Assembly (NCBI GenBank): GCA_910589265.1
Contig: CAJUTQ010000057.1
Coordinates: forward strand, 1-42,526
DNA length: 42,526 nt
Source of the DNA: an uncultured Lachnospiraceae bacterium
GTDB lineage: Bacteria; Bacillota; Clostridia; Lachnospirales; Lachnospiraceae
Direction: 5' to 3'
The translations under genes were made by a program, and so were the position numbers. Of this stretch, positions 16,481 to 24,716 are shown piece after piece. Numbering within the stretch: position 1 is the stretch's first letter; every line of letters begins with the position of its first letter. A model generated the notes under the pieces. That model searched no databases. It was not told the origin of the DNA and was given only the letters and a program-made list of their open reading frames with translations.

Positions 16481-17422
16481 TTGAGAAAATATAAAAAAGA
16501 AGCAATTGGTATTTTAATTCTTTGCAGTTGTTTTTTCTTTTCTGGGTGTAAAAAGAAGGAAAAGATGGAAGGAAGCGATTCATATCAGCTATTTTATGTG
16601 AATAAAGAAGAGACAAAGGTAGTTGCCCAACAATATGAGGCGGGGAGCAAGACAGTAGAAGAGCTGGTTATTGAATTTCTAGGAGCCTTAGACACAGATT
16701 CTGAAAATGTTGACTTAAAAAAGCCTTTGGGGGGCAATGCCAATTTAGTAGATTATTATGTTAAGAATGATCAAATTGTTTTGAACTTTGATGAGCACTA
16801 TTATGAGATGAGCAATACAACAGAAGTTTTAGTCAGAGCAGCTATTGTGAGAACATTGAGCCAAATACCAGGAATCGATTCTATTTCATTTGAAGTGAAA
16901 AACCAGCCATTGCTAGATAGTTATGGAAAACCAATGGGCGTTATGAAAGGAGATACCTTTATTGACAACACGGGAAAGGAAATAAATTCTTATGAAAAGA
17001 CAAGCTTAATTTTATACTATGCCAATTATTCTGGAAATGGGCTAGTGTCCGTTGTGAAAAATCCTGTGTACAGCACAAATATTTCTCTTGAAAAGCTAGT
17101 TATTGAAGAGCTGATAAAAGGGCCTCCAACAGGAGCAGATGCATATCAGGCAGTTCCAGTAGATACGAAGATTATTAATACGACTACAAAAGATGGTATA
17201 TGCTATGTGAATTTAAGTAATGAATTTTTAAATACAGTCAATAATGTAACAGAAGAAGTGGTTATCTATTCGATTGTAAATTCTTTGTCAGAGCTTAGTA
17301 ATGTTAATAAAGTACAAATATCCATAAACGGAGATTATGGACGAATATATAAAGATCAGATTTCACTATCAAATATTTTAGAAAGAAATTTGGATCTAGT
17401 AGGTGAAGGCGGTGTGAGATGA
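16481..17422 (+). CDS. Lipoprotein with two GerMN domains
   Basis: The start is TTG 16481, placed 5 nt after AAAGGAGAG. The signal peptide ends at FFFSGC, a good lipobox. Two GerMN (sporulation and germination) domains follow, about 35-150 and 170-300. The repeated pattern is a strand, then TVEELVIEFLGAL or LEKLVIEELIKGPP, then a buried NLSNEF- or LNFDEHYYE-like strand. GerM domains occur in spore germination and cell-wall lipoproteins and in LpqB. It starts 13 bp after the kinase and overlaps comEC by 4 bases, so it is translationally coupled to both. Confidence 0.88.
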   Translation: MRKYKKEAIGILILCSCFFFSGCKKKEKMEGSDSYQLFYVNKEETKVVAQQYEAGSKTVEELVIEFLGALDTDSENVDLKKPLGGNANLVDYYVKNDQIVLNFDEHYYEMSNTTEVLVRAAIVRTLSQIPGIDSISFEVKNQPLLDSYGKPMGVMKGDTFIDNTGKEINSYEKTSLILYYANYSGNGLVSVVKNPVYSTNISLEKLVIEELIKGPPTGADAYQAVPVDTKIINTTTKDGICYVNLSNEFLNTVNNVTEEVVIYSIVNSLSELSNVNKVQISINGDYGRIYKDQISLSNILERNLDLVGEGGVR

Positions 17423-19632
17423 TGCCCCGCCGCCCCCTATTTACCCTTAGTATTCTTTTTATCTTATCCCTTTTTATTATTATGGAAATCTTTCCAGTTA
17501 CTTATTATAATAATAAAGAGATTGATCAAAGGATTATAAGGGCAAGAGGAACAATATATGAAAAACAAAAAAAAGAAGACAAATCTATCATCTATCTAAA
17601 AAATGTTTCATTAGACACTTCTGTCTATAATAAAGAATCCAACAACAAAGAAAAGCAAGAATGTATATTAGGCCTAATGGTCTATTTAGAAGAAGACAAT
17701 ATGCCTCCTATAGGAAGCAGAATCGAAGTTAAGGGAAAGGCTAAATGCCTGGAGAGAAGACGAAATCCAGGACAGTTTGATCAAGCCTTTTATTATAAGC
17801 TCCAAAATATTGACTTAATTTTATTTGAAGGAAAAGTACAAAGACAAAGTAAGAAATATAATGTTTATCTGGAAGGGCTATACAAAGTTAAAGCATATTT
17901 TACCAATGTATTTGAAAAAATTCTTCCAGAGAAGGAAGGAGGAGTGATGCAGGCTATGCTTCTTGGGGACAAGGGGCAGCTTTCCCAAGAATTAAAATCT
18001 CTATATCAAAGAAATGGAATCTCCCACATATTGGCTATATCAGGGCTCCACATTTCCCTCATAGGAGCGAGCATATACCATTTGCTGCGAAAAACAGGTC
18101 TTTCCTACCATTTATGTGCCCTATTTGGAACTGCTCTTATGGTCAGTTATGGAATAATGACAGGAGGAGGGGCTTCTACTATGAGGGCGGTTATTATGTT
18201 TTTATTACAGATTTTTGCTAATTCCCTTGGCCGTACCTATGATATGCTGACAGCGCTGGCAGTGGCAGGGATATGTCTATTAGTTCAAAATCCTCTTTAT
18301 TTATATCACCCAAGCTTTCTTTTGTCCTTTGGAGCAGTTCTTGGCATTGGAATTCTATTTCCAATAATGAAAGATTTCATAAAAATCAAAAGAAAGCTAG
18401 GGGAAGCGCTTTTGGCTAGTTTGTGCATTCAGACAGCCACCTTGCCTATTATACTCTCGTCCTTTTATGAATATCCTTTATATGGAATTTTTTTAAATTT
18501 ACTAGTCATCCCTCTCATGAGTCTTCTTGTCATTGGGGGACTCATAGGTGCCTGTGTCAGTCTTCTTTCCCTACAGATTGGAAAAATTTTTCTGTTTCCT
18601 TGCAGATTTATATTAACTTTATATGAGAATGCTTGTATTATAATGGAAAAACTTCCTGGCTCCAGGTGGAGGCCAGGAAGCCCTGAGAAAATAAGAATTA
18701 TTATATATTATTTTTTACTGGCTGTTGGATTGTTTTCTGTATGGAAATACATATCAGCCAGAGAGGAGAAGAAAAAGTATAAAATTTATTCAGTAATAAT
18801 AGGAGGTTATTTTTGCTTTCTTTCTCTTGTTCTTACATGGAGGTTTGAGAAGGGCATCGCAATAACAATGTTAGATGTGGGCCAGGGAGATTGCATTATT
18901 GTAAAAAGTGAAACTGGAAAAATATATTTAATTGATGGAGGAAGCACTAGTGTGAGCAAAGTAGGAGCTTATAGAATTTTGCCCTATTTAAAATATATGG
19001 GAATAAAGGAGATAGATTATGTACTTATTTCCCATGTAGATCAGGATCATATTTCAGGCATATTAGAGCTGATGGAGGAGGAGACAAAAGAAATTGAAAT
19101 AAGAAACCTCCTCATGCCTTCTTATACAAATTCTGATAATACATATAAAGAAGTCATAAAAACAGCAAAGAAAAGAGGGGTTTCAGTTATGGCAATGGGA
19201 AGGGGAGACGTACTGACTGACAAAAAAATGGCAATAACATGTTATCATCCTTATGAAAAGCTGGAAACAGAAGATCGTAATGAGGCTTCTATGGTTCTTG
19301 GATTGTCCTTTGAAAATTTTGACTGTCTATTTACAGGAGATATAGGAGAGGAGACAGAAAAAAGTCTTGTACAAACTCTTAAGAAAAAATGGGATGTGTT
19401 AAAAGTAGCCCACCATGGTTCAGGCTATTCTTCTTGTTTGGAATTTTTACAAAAAACGGAACCTGACTTTGCTCTCATTTCATGTGGAGAAAAAAATATA
19501 TATGGACATCCCCATAAAGAGGCAACTAAGAGAATAAAAGACATAGGGGGAAGAATTTTCATTACAAAGGATAAAGGTGCCATCTTTATATGGACCGATG
19601 GTGAAAAGATGACAGTAAAGGAATTTTTATGA
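17419..19632 (+). CDS. comEC: ComEC/Rec2 DNA uptake channel
   Basis: ComEC forms the membrane channel that brings single-stranded DNA into the cell. The 737-residue product has an N-terminal membrane anchor and OB-like DUF4131 region (to about 130), a multi-spanning Competence domain (about 170-470, including GISHILAISGLHISLIGA) and a C-terminal metallo-beta-lactamase domain with HVDQDHISG (about 538) and VAHHGSGYSS. The latter may degrade the non-transported strand. It begins with ATGATG overlapping the preceding stop. Together with comEA this suggests natural competence is possible, though other pilus genes are not here. Confidence 0.95.
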   Translation: MMPRRPLFTLSILFILSLFIIMEIFPVTYYNNKEIDQRIIRARGTIYEKQKKEDKSIIYLKNVSLDTSVYNKESNNKEKQECILGLMVYLEEDNMPPIGSRIEVKGKAKCLERRRNPGQFDQAFYYKLQNIDLILFEGKVQRQSKKYNVYLEGLYKVKAYFTNVFEKILPEKEGGVMQAMLLGDKGQLSQELKSLYQRNGISHILAISGLHISLIGASIYHLLRKTGLSYHLCALFGTALMVSYGIMTGGGASTMRAVIMFLLQIFANSLGRTYDMLTALAVAGICLLVQNPLYLYHPSFLLSFGAVLGIGILFPIMKDFIKIKRKLGEALLASLCIQTATLPIILSSFYEYPLYGIFLNLLVIPLMSLLVIGGLIGACVSLLSLQIGKIFLFPCRFILTLYENACIIMEKLPGSRWRPGSPEKIRIIIYYFLLAVGLFSVWKYISAREEKKKYKIYSVIIGGYFCFLSLVLTWRFEKGIAITMLDVGQGDCIIVKSETGKIYLIDGGSTSVSKVGAYRILPYLKYMGIKEIDYVLISHVDQDHISGILELMEEETKEIEIRNLLMPSYTNSDNTYKEVIKTAKKRGVSVMAMGRGDVLTDKKMAITCYHPYEKLETEDRNEASMVLGLSFENFDCLFTGDIGEETEKSLVQTLKKKWDVLKVAHHGSGYSSCLEFLQKTEPDFALISCGEKNIYGHPHKEATKRIKDIGGRIFITKDKGAIFIWTDGEKMTVKEFL

Positions 19633-19714
19633 GAGTAGACGGGACATGTATAATTTGGTATATTAAAATAATCAGGGTGTCATAAGGACGTTAAAAGGAT
19701 AAGGGAGTCAGCCC

Positions 19715-20713
19715 ATGGAAAAGTTGAATAAAGATATAAAAGAAGAAAGATTTGAAAAGGTATACTTATTATATGGGGAAGAAGCATATTTGAGAAATCA
19801 GTATAAGAATAAGCTGGCAAGAGCATTAGGGGATCCAAAGGACAGGATGAATTTTTGTATCTATGAGGGGAAGAAAATCCGCCAGGGGGAGCTCATTGAC
19901 CTGGCTGAGACAGTCCCCTTTTTAGCTGCCCGCCGAGTTATTGTTGTAGAAAATAGTGGCTTTTTTAAAACTTCCAGCGAAGCCTTGGCAGACTATGTGA
20001 AGAATGTAGCGGATACTACCGTTTTGATTTTTGTTGAGGAAGAAGTGGATAAGAGGGGGAAGATGTATAAGGCAGTAAAAGGGGCAGGAAGTGTGACAGA
20101 ATTTATGAAACAAAATGAAAATACATTAAAAAAATGGGTTCTTGGCATGCTTTCTAGAGAAGGAAAAAAACTTTCAGAGGAAACTTTACATCTCTTTTTG
20201 TCAAAGACAGGGAATGACATGGAAAACATTGCAATGGAATTGGAAAAATTAATGTGTTATACATTGGGCAAAGAGATGGTGACTTCTAAAGACGTGGAGG
20301 AAGTCTGTACAGTAGTCATTACAAACAAGATTTTTCAGATGATTGAGGCAGTAGCTGAGAAAAAGCAAAAGGAAGCTCTTTTAATGTATTATGATCTTCT
20401 AGCTTTAAAGGAGCCTCCCATGAGAATTCTATTTCTCATAGCAAGACATTTCCGAATACTAATGGAAGTAAAGCAATTGGCAGCCATGGGCAATGACAAG
20501 GGAACCATTGCCAAGAATGCAGGGCTCCCTCCCTTTTTAACAGGGAAATACATGGCTCAGGCAAAAAAATTTATGAAAGAAGATTTAAGGGCTGCTGTGG
20601 AACAATGTGCAGATATGGAAGAGGCAGTGAAAACAGGCTACATGAACGACATAATGGGGGTAGAACTTTTAATTGTGCAATATAGTTATGGAAAATTTAG
20701 AGAAAGAACTTGA
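19715..20713 (+). CDS. holA: DNA polymerase III delta subunit
   Basis: HolA opens the sliding clamp as part of the clamp loader. Blocks typical of the family are VYLLYGEEAYLRNQY at the N-terminus, LAETVPFLAARRVIVVEN, and NDMENIAMELEKLMCY in the middle. The C-terminal collar (about 205-325) is present, giving the normal 332 residues. AAGGGAG precedes ATG 19715. In many Firmicutes holA follows comEC, as here. The usual neighbour rpsT is absent and flagellar genes follow instead. Confidence 0.95.
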   Translation: MEKLNKDIKEERFEKVYLLYGEEAYLRNQYKNKLARALGDPKDRMNFCIYEGKKIRQGELIDLAETVPFLAARRVIVVENSGFFKTSSEALADYVKNVADTTVLIFVEEEVDKRGKMYKAVKGAGSVTEFMKQNENTLKKWVLGMLSREGKKLSEETLHLFLSKTGNDMENIAMELEKLMCYTLGKEMVTSKDVEEVCTVVITNKIFQMIEAVAEKKQKEALLMYYDLLALKEPPMRILFLIARHFRILMEVKQLAAMGNDKGTIAKNAGLPPFLTGKYMAQAKKFMKEDLRAAVEQCADMEEAVKTGYMNDIMGVELLIVQYSYGKFRERT

Positions 20714-20738
20714 AAATTTATGAAAAACTGCATATAAT
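20710..20738 (+). promoter_or_regulatory. Sigma-A-like promoter of the flaG-flagellin pair
   Basis: TTGAAA (20710-20715) is 17 bp from TATAAT (20733-20738). It overlaps the end of holA and predicts a start near 20745, giving a leader of about 120 nt. No convincing flagellar sigma (sigma-D/28) motif was found, though late flagellar genes are often under that factor. Confidence 0.6.
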
Positions 20739-20775
20739 AATAGTAGTAAGGAAGTTGGTAGCGTTGGAGGTGGCA

Positions 20776-20810
20776 GATTGAAAAATAGGTTTTTGTCTTA
20801 TTTTTCAATC
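20776..20810 (+). promoter_or_regulatory. Perfect 12-bp stem-loop in the flaG leader
   Basis: GATTGAAAAATA (20776-20787) pairs exactly with TATTTTTCAATC (20799-20810) around an 11-nt loop. No T tract follows, so it is not a normal terminator. A second small stem (CATCCA/TGGATG) lies at about 20827-20845, just before the ribosome site. Both could control translation or stability of the flagellar mRNA. Confidence 0.55.
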
Positions 20811-20865
20811 CCGAATATATTACCTGCATCCAAGTTTACTGGATGTGTAAGAATGGAGGAAGAAT

Positions 20866-21348
20866 ATGGGATTAAATAGTATGAGTAACAGCCTTTCATC
20901 CCAGGTGAACAAGGAAACCGCCACAGCCGTGAGAATACAGAAACAAGTGTCAAGTCCAAAAACTGCTCCTGTTTTTAAAGAGCCTAAGGCGGAATTAGCA
21001 GGGAATATTAAAGGGACGACTCCTTCTGTAGCAAGCAGAGAAACAAATATGGCGCAAGGGCTGGGCAACAAGAGAGAAGCTGAGAAGAAGATGTCTGTCA
21101 GAGAAGAGGAAGACAGGGAATACGACCAGGTGATGGCGGAAAAAGCAGTGGAAAATGCCAATAACCGTGTCAGGGCAATTCGTAAAAGCATGAAGTTTTC
21201 TTATAATGAAGATATTCAGCGTTTTACAATTTCCATTACAGATGAAGACAGCAATAAAGTTATAAAGGAAATTCCCCCAAAGGGCATCCAGCAGGTTATT
21301 GAGAGATTGCATACAATGCAGGGACTCTTAACAGATATGGAGGTATAA
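20866..21348 (+). CDS. flaG: FlaG-family flagellar protein
   Basis: The C-terminal third carries the FlaG core (FSYNEDIQRFTISITDEDSNKVIKEIPP). The N-terminal hundred residues are Ser/Lys/Glu-rich and probably disordered. FlaG proteins affect filament length and are often next to flagellin, as here: the stop is 4 bp before the flagellin start. GGAGGAAG precedes ATG 20866. Confidence 0.9.
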   Translation: MGLNSMSNSLSSQVNKETATAVRIQKQVSSPKTAPVFKEPKAELAGNIKGTTPSVASRETNMAQGLGNKREAEKKMSVREEEDREYDQVMAEKAVENANNRVRAIRKSMKFSYNEDIQRFTISITDEDSNKVIKEIPPKGIQQVIERLHTMQGLLTDMEV

Positions 21349-21352
21349 AGAT

Positions 21353-22144
21353 ATGAGGATAGGTAATACAAATAATTCAATAGTTTATAATCGTTCTCAA
21401 CAGATGAGAAATAAGCCAGAATATGGAAAGACAGCAAGTGGAAAGAGAATTAATTCTGCAAAGGATGATGCAGCAGGTTTAGCCATTGCTCAGAAGCTGT
21501 TAAAGCAGGTAAATGGTTATGATATGGGCGCTATGAATATACGAGACGGCATTGGTGTAGCAAATATAGCAGATGGGGCTATGGGAACAATGGCAGATTC
21601 TCTGCAAAGAATTAGGGAATTAAGTGTAAAGGCTTCTAATTCTGCTGTTTATGGGCAAAGTGAGCGCTCTATGATGCAGGATGAAGTGAATCAGCTTCTG
21701 AATGATATTGAACAGACAGCAACAGGGACAGAGTTCAATACAATGAAGATTTTGGATGGCAGCATGGACAAGATGGACATAGCTTCTAATCCTGATGGAA
21801 GCGGAACAAGCATTCCAATGCAGAATGCTACCCTTCAAGGTCTTGGAATAGACGGATATGATTTAACAGGAGACTTTGATATTAGCCGGATTGACAGTGC
21901 TATAGAGAAGCTCAGTTCAGCAAGAAGTAAAGTTGGGGCAACAACCAATGGAATGGAATATGCTTACAATTATAATACAAACGCTTCTTTACAGTTGACA
22001 GGGGCTCAGAGCAGAATTGAAGATTTAGATATGCCTAAGGCTATATCTGAATTAAGAAAGAGAGAACTGTTAAATACTTACCAGACAATGATGATGAGGA
22101 ATGGAATGGAGACTAACAGAAGAATGACAAGTGGACTGTTCTAG
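21353..22144 (+). CDS. Atypical short flagellin
   Basis: The 263-residue protein keeps the flagellin D0/D1 coiled coils. The N-terminal block ASGKRINSAKDDAAGLAIAQKL and MADSLQRIRELSVKASN are clear, as is the C-terminal SRIEDLDMPKAISEL. It lacks a variable D2/D3 domain. The extreme ends differ from usual flagellins: it starts MRIGNTNNSIVYNRSQQ and ends NGMETNRRMTSGLF, in place of the common Gln-rich QxVLxLL end. It may be a minor or specialised flagellin; a main flagellin may lie elsewhere. It is coupled to flaG and followed by a terminator. Confidence 0.88.
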   Translation: MRIGNTNNSIVYNRSQQMRNKPEYGKTASGKRINSAKDDAAGLAIAQKLLKQVNGYDMGAMNIRDGIGVANIADGAMGTMADSLQRIRELSVKASNSAVYGQSERSMMQDEVNQLLNDIEQTATGTEFNTMKILDGSMDKMDIASNPDGSGTSIPMQNATLQGLGIDGYDLTGDFDISRIDSAIEKLSSARSKVGATTNGMEYAYNYNTNASLQLTGAQSRIEDLDMPKAISELRKRELLNTYQTMMMRNGMETNRRMTSGLF

Positions 22145-22159
22145 TCTTCACAATATACG

Positions 22160-22190
22160 AAAGAGGCTGTTGCATAGCAATGGCCTTTTT
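22160..22190 (+). terminator. Terminator after the flagellin gene
   Basis: AAAGAGGC (22160-22167) pairs with GCCTTTTT (22183-22190), and TTGC pairs with GCAA at the tip. The T-rich right arm is also the left arm of a 30-bp palindrome (22183-22212), so two structures compete for it. Confidence 0.7.
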
Positions 22191-22352
22191 ATTTCTATAG
22201 AAATAAAAAGGCGTTTATGGCACTGGGGCGAAAAGGAAGAAGTCCCTAAAGGGACTCGCCCCAGGCCGAGAATCTTGTAACCAAGATTCTTATAATAAAC
22301 TAAGAAAGGTTAAGGGATATTCTATAGAAATAAAAAGCATTAGTGGCACTGG
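22183..22352. repeat. Structured non-coding block with a 32-bp direct repeat
   Basis: This covers most of the 315-bp gap between flagellin and tdk, which has no gene. It begins with a perfect 30-bp palindrome (22183-22212). A GC-rich stem follows, CTGGGGCGA (22223-22231) with TCGCCCCAG (22256-22264), enclosing AGTCCC/GGGACT. A third stem pairs AGAATCTTG (22269-22277) with CAAGATTCT (22282-22290). The motif starting TCTATAGAAATAAAAAG and ending TGGCACTGG occurs at 22194-22226 and again, lightly changed, at 22321-22352. It may be a small mobile repeat or a structured RNA. A last stem (AGGAAATT/AAATTTCCT) lies at about 22386-22409. Confidence 0.6.
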
Positions 22353-22459
22353 ATTTTATCAGGGCCGTTTTCATTTAATTTTATTAGGAAATTGCTTTGA
22401 AATTTCCTATTCATTATTGACTTTTATAACTTTGTAGGATGACTGCTGGGAGGATGGTA

Positions 22460-23062
22460 ATGCCAAAATTATATTTTCGACATGGCGCAATGGGTAGTTC
22501 TAAAACAGCTAATGCCCTTATGGTAGAGTACAATTATTATGAGAGGGGAAAGAGGGCACTCCTTCTGAAACCAAAATTAGATGACAGAGATGGGGAAAGA
22601 CGGATAAAAAGCCGTATGGGACTGGAGAGTCCCTGTTCTTATGTGGAAGAATTTGTTGAAATGTCCCAGGAGGAAATTAAACAATATGATTGTGTCATTG
22701 TAGATGAAGCTCAGTTTTGCAGAAAGGAAGAGATTGAATTTTTTGTCTGGGTTGTGGATCATTTGGGCATACCAGTTATTTGTTATGGGCTTAGAACAGA
22801 TTTTTTAAGGGAACCTTTCGAAGGGGCTATTTGGCTTTTGGCATGGGCTGATGTCATTGAGGAGATACGAACTGTTTGCTGGTGTGGAGAAGGAGCTTGC
22901 TGCAATGCCCGGTTTGATTCTAATGGAAAAATAGTAAGAAAAGGTGAACAAGTATGTCTGGGAGGCAATGACCGTTACATTGCATTGTGCAGAAAGCATT
23001 ATGAAAGAGGGGACTTAGGGCCTTGGATAGAGAAAGGGGAGAAGACAAAGAATGAGAAATAG
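22460..23062 (+). CDS. tdk: Thymidine kinase
   Basis: It phosphorylates thymidine to dTMP in the salvage pathway. The type II fold shows the P-loop GAMGSSKT at residues 9-16, catalytic Glu83 in VDEAQF and a zinc ribbon (CWCGEGACCNARF, then CRKHY). VCLGGNDRYIALC is the lasso region that binds thymidine. ATG 22460 has GGGAGG 6 nt upstream; the ATGs at 22439 and 22454 are in frame but worse placed. It overlaps the next gene by 11 bases. Confidence 0.95.
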   Translation: MPKLYFRHGAMGSSKTANALMVEYNYYERGKRALLLKPKLDDRDGERRIKSRMGLESPCSYVEEFVEMSQEEIKQYDCVIVDEAQFCRKEEIEFFVWVVDHLGIPVICYGLRTDFLREPFEGAIWLLAWADVIEEIRTVCWCGEGACCNARFDSNGKIVRKGEQVCLGGNDRYIALCRKHYERGDLGPWIEKGEKTKNEK

Positions 23063-23606
23063 ACCAAAGCCTTTTGAAATATACCGCCATTTTAAAGGTC
23101 ATATTTATCAGATTATTACAGTGGCAGAAGACACAGAAAGCGGTGAGGAAGTGGTGGTTTACAGGGCCTTATATAATCCAGATCAAACTTTTGCAAGACC
23201 CCTTCATAGTTTTATGAGTCAGGTGGATAAAAAACAATATCCCCAGATGAAACAGAGATTCCGCTTTGAACTTCTTTCACTGGAAGCAGTCGCCAATGTA
23301 GAGGAAATTGAAAAGTCTGTGTTGGATACTTGGGAAGAAAAAGGGGAGCAAAAGGAAGAAGGGGGCGGAGATTTTGATGAGGAGGCAATCAATCCCTATT
23401 TGTTAAAATTTTTAGAAGCGGATACTTATGAGGACAAGCTGAATACGTTGCTTTATATTAAAGAATATTTGGATGACAGTATGATTAATACTATTGCCAT
23501 GTCTTTAGACATAGAACTTTCTGAAACAACATTGGAAAATAAATACAATGAAGTGAAAAATTGTCTTATGACATTGGAGAAGTATGAATGCAACAGATTA
23601 ATGTAA
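23052..23606 (+). CDS. DUF1653-domain protein with C-terminal extension
   Basis: Residues 1-70 match DUF1653 (a KPFEIYRHFKGHIYQII start, then VVYRALY and FARPLHSFMSQV). DUF1653 is a small beta-rich domain of unknown role. The C-terminal half is acidic and helical, with two Tyr/Leu-rich helices (EDKLNTLLYIKEYLDD and TTLENKYNEVKNCLMTLEKYE). The gene is coupled to tdk and abuts mutY, so the three are probably co-transcribed. Confidence 0.8.
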   Translation: MRNRPKPFEIYRHFKGHIYQIITVAEDTESGEEVVVYRALYNPDQTFARPLHSFMSQVDKKQYPQMKQRFRFELLSLEAVANVEEIEKSVLDTWEEKGEQKEEGGGDFDEEAINPYLLKFLEADTYEDKLNTLLYIKEYLDDSMINTIAMSLDIELSETTLENKYNEVKNCLMTLEKYECNRLM

Positions 23607-23635
23607 ACAAAGGAGAAAGGGAGACCGTTAAGGAA

Positions 23636-24715
23636 ATGGATATTGTTTTCCCACTTCTGAAATGGTATAGTCAAAGCGCCAGAACTCTTCCTTGGAGAGA
23701 AAGGCCAGAGCCTTATAATGTGTGGATATCGGAAATTATGCTTCAGCAGACAAGAGTGGAAGCAGTAAAGCCATATTTTGAACGATTTTTAAAGGAATTT
23801 CCCAATATAGGGGAGTTGGCAAGGGCAGAAGAGGACAGGCTGTTGAAAGCGTGGGAGGGACTGGGATATTATAATAGGGTGAAAAATATGCAAAAGGCTG
23901 CCGTACTTGTCATGGAACAATATGGTGGAAAGCTTCCAGAGGAGTATGAGGAGTTGCTGAAGCTTCCAGGAATTGGCCCTTACACAGCGGGGGCTATTTC
24001 TTCTATAGCTTATGGAAAGGTTCATCCTGCAGTAGATGGTAATGTCCTTAGGGTAATGACAAGGCTTTTGGCAGATGATAGAAATATATTGAGCCAAAAG
24101 GTGAAAAATGACATAGGAAATATGCTCTACAAAATTATGCCAAAAGATAAGCCAGGAGATTTTAACCAAGCATTAATGGAATTGGGAGCTACAGTATGTC
24201 TGCCAAATAAAGAACCTTTATGTGGACAATGTCCCTGGTCTCTTTTCTGTAAGGCAAAGGAGGAAGAAGCCCAAAGTGAATATCCAAAAAGGGCTGAGAA
24301 AAAAAGTAAAAAAATAGAAAAAATGACAGTGCTCATTATAAGAGATGGTGAGAAGATTGTATTAAGGAAGAGGCCAGGAGAGGGGCTTTTAGCAGGAATG
24401 TATGAATTTCCTAATTTAGAAGGCCATAGAAAAAAAGAGGAAGCTCTACTTTTTGTCAAAGAGATAGGGATGTCTCCAGTGAGAATCCAAGAGTTAGAGG
24501 GAGCTAAACACATTTTTTCCCATAAAGAATGGCAGATGATCGGATATATGATACGAGTGGAGGAGTTAGGAGTGGAAGAACAGGAAGGGCTTATTTTTGC
24601 CCATTCTAAGGAAATGGAAGAACGCTATCCCATTCCAACAGCATTTGGAGCCTATACAAAGTATATGAAAATCCGCCTTGGAAACGAAAAGTATGAGCAA
24701 AAGGAGATAGAATAG
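23636..24715 (+). CDS. mutY: Adenine DNA glycosylase
   Basis: MutY removes adenine mispaired with 8-oxoguanine. Counting from ATG 23636, catalytic Glu33 lies in SEIMLQQTR, the helix-hairpin-helix is LPGIGPYTAGAI (about 110-121), and Asp134 is in PAVDGNVLRV. The 4Fe-4S cluster ligands are Cys188, 196, 199 and 205, with one residue more in the first loop than in E. coli. A Nudix-like 8-oxoG recognition domain fills 235-345. ATG 23588 is an in-frame alternative with a good ribosome site that would add 16 residues. I prefer 23636 since the family normally starts near the WYxxxxRxLPWR block. Confidence 0.95.
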   Translation: MDIVFPLLKWYSQSARTLPWRERPEPYNVWISEIMLQQTRVEAVKPYFERFLKEFPNIGELARAEEDRLLKAWEGLGYYNRVKNMQKAAVLVMEQYGGKLPEEYEELLKLPGIGPYTAGAISSIAYGKVHPAVDGNVLRVMTRLLADDRNILSQKVKNDIGNMLYKIMPKDKPGDFNQALMELGATVCLPNKEPLCGQCPWSLFCKAKEEEAQSEYPKRAEKKSKKIEKMTVLIIRDGEKIVLRKRPGEGLLAGMYEFPNLEGHRKKEEALLFVKEIGMSPVRIQELEGAKHIFSHKEWQMIGYMIRVEELGVEEQEGLIFAHSKEMEERYPIPTAFGAYTKYMKIRLGNEKYEQKEIE

Positions 24716-24716
24716 G

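Noticed and set aside
20790..20820. Flagellar sigma factor promoter ahead of flaG
   Set aside because: CCCGAATAT is near the -10 consensus but has an extra base and no TAAA at the right distance. The sigma-A site at 20710 is much better.
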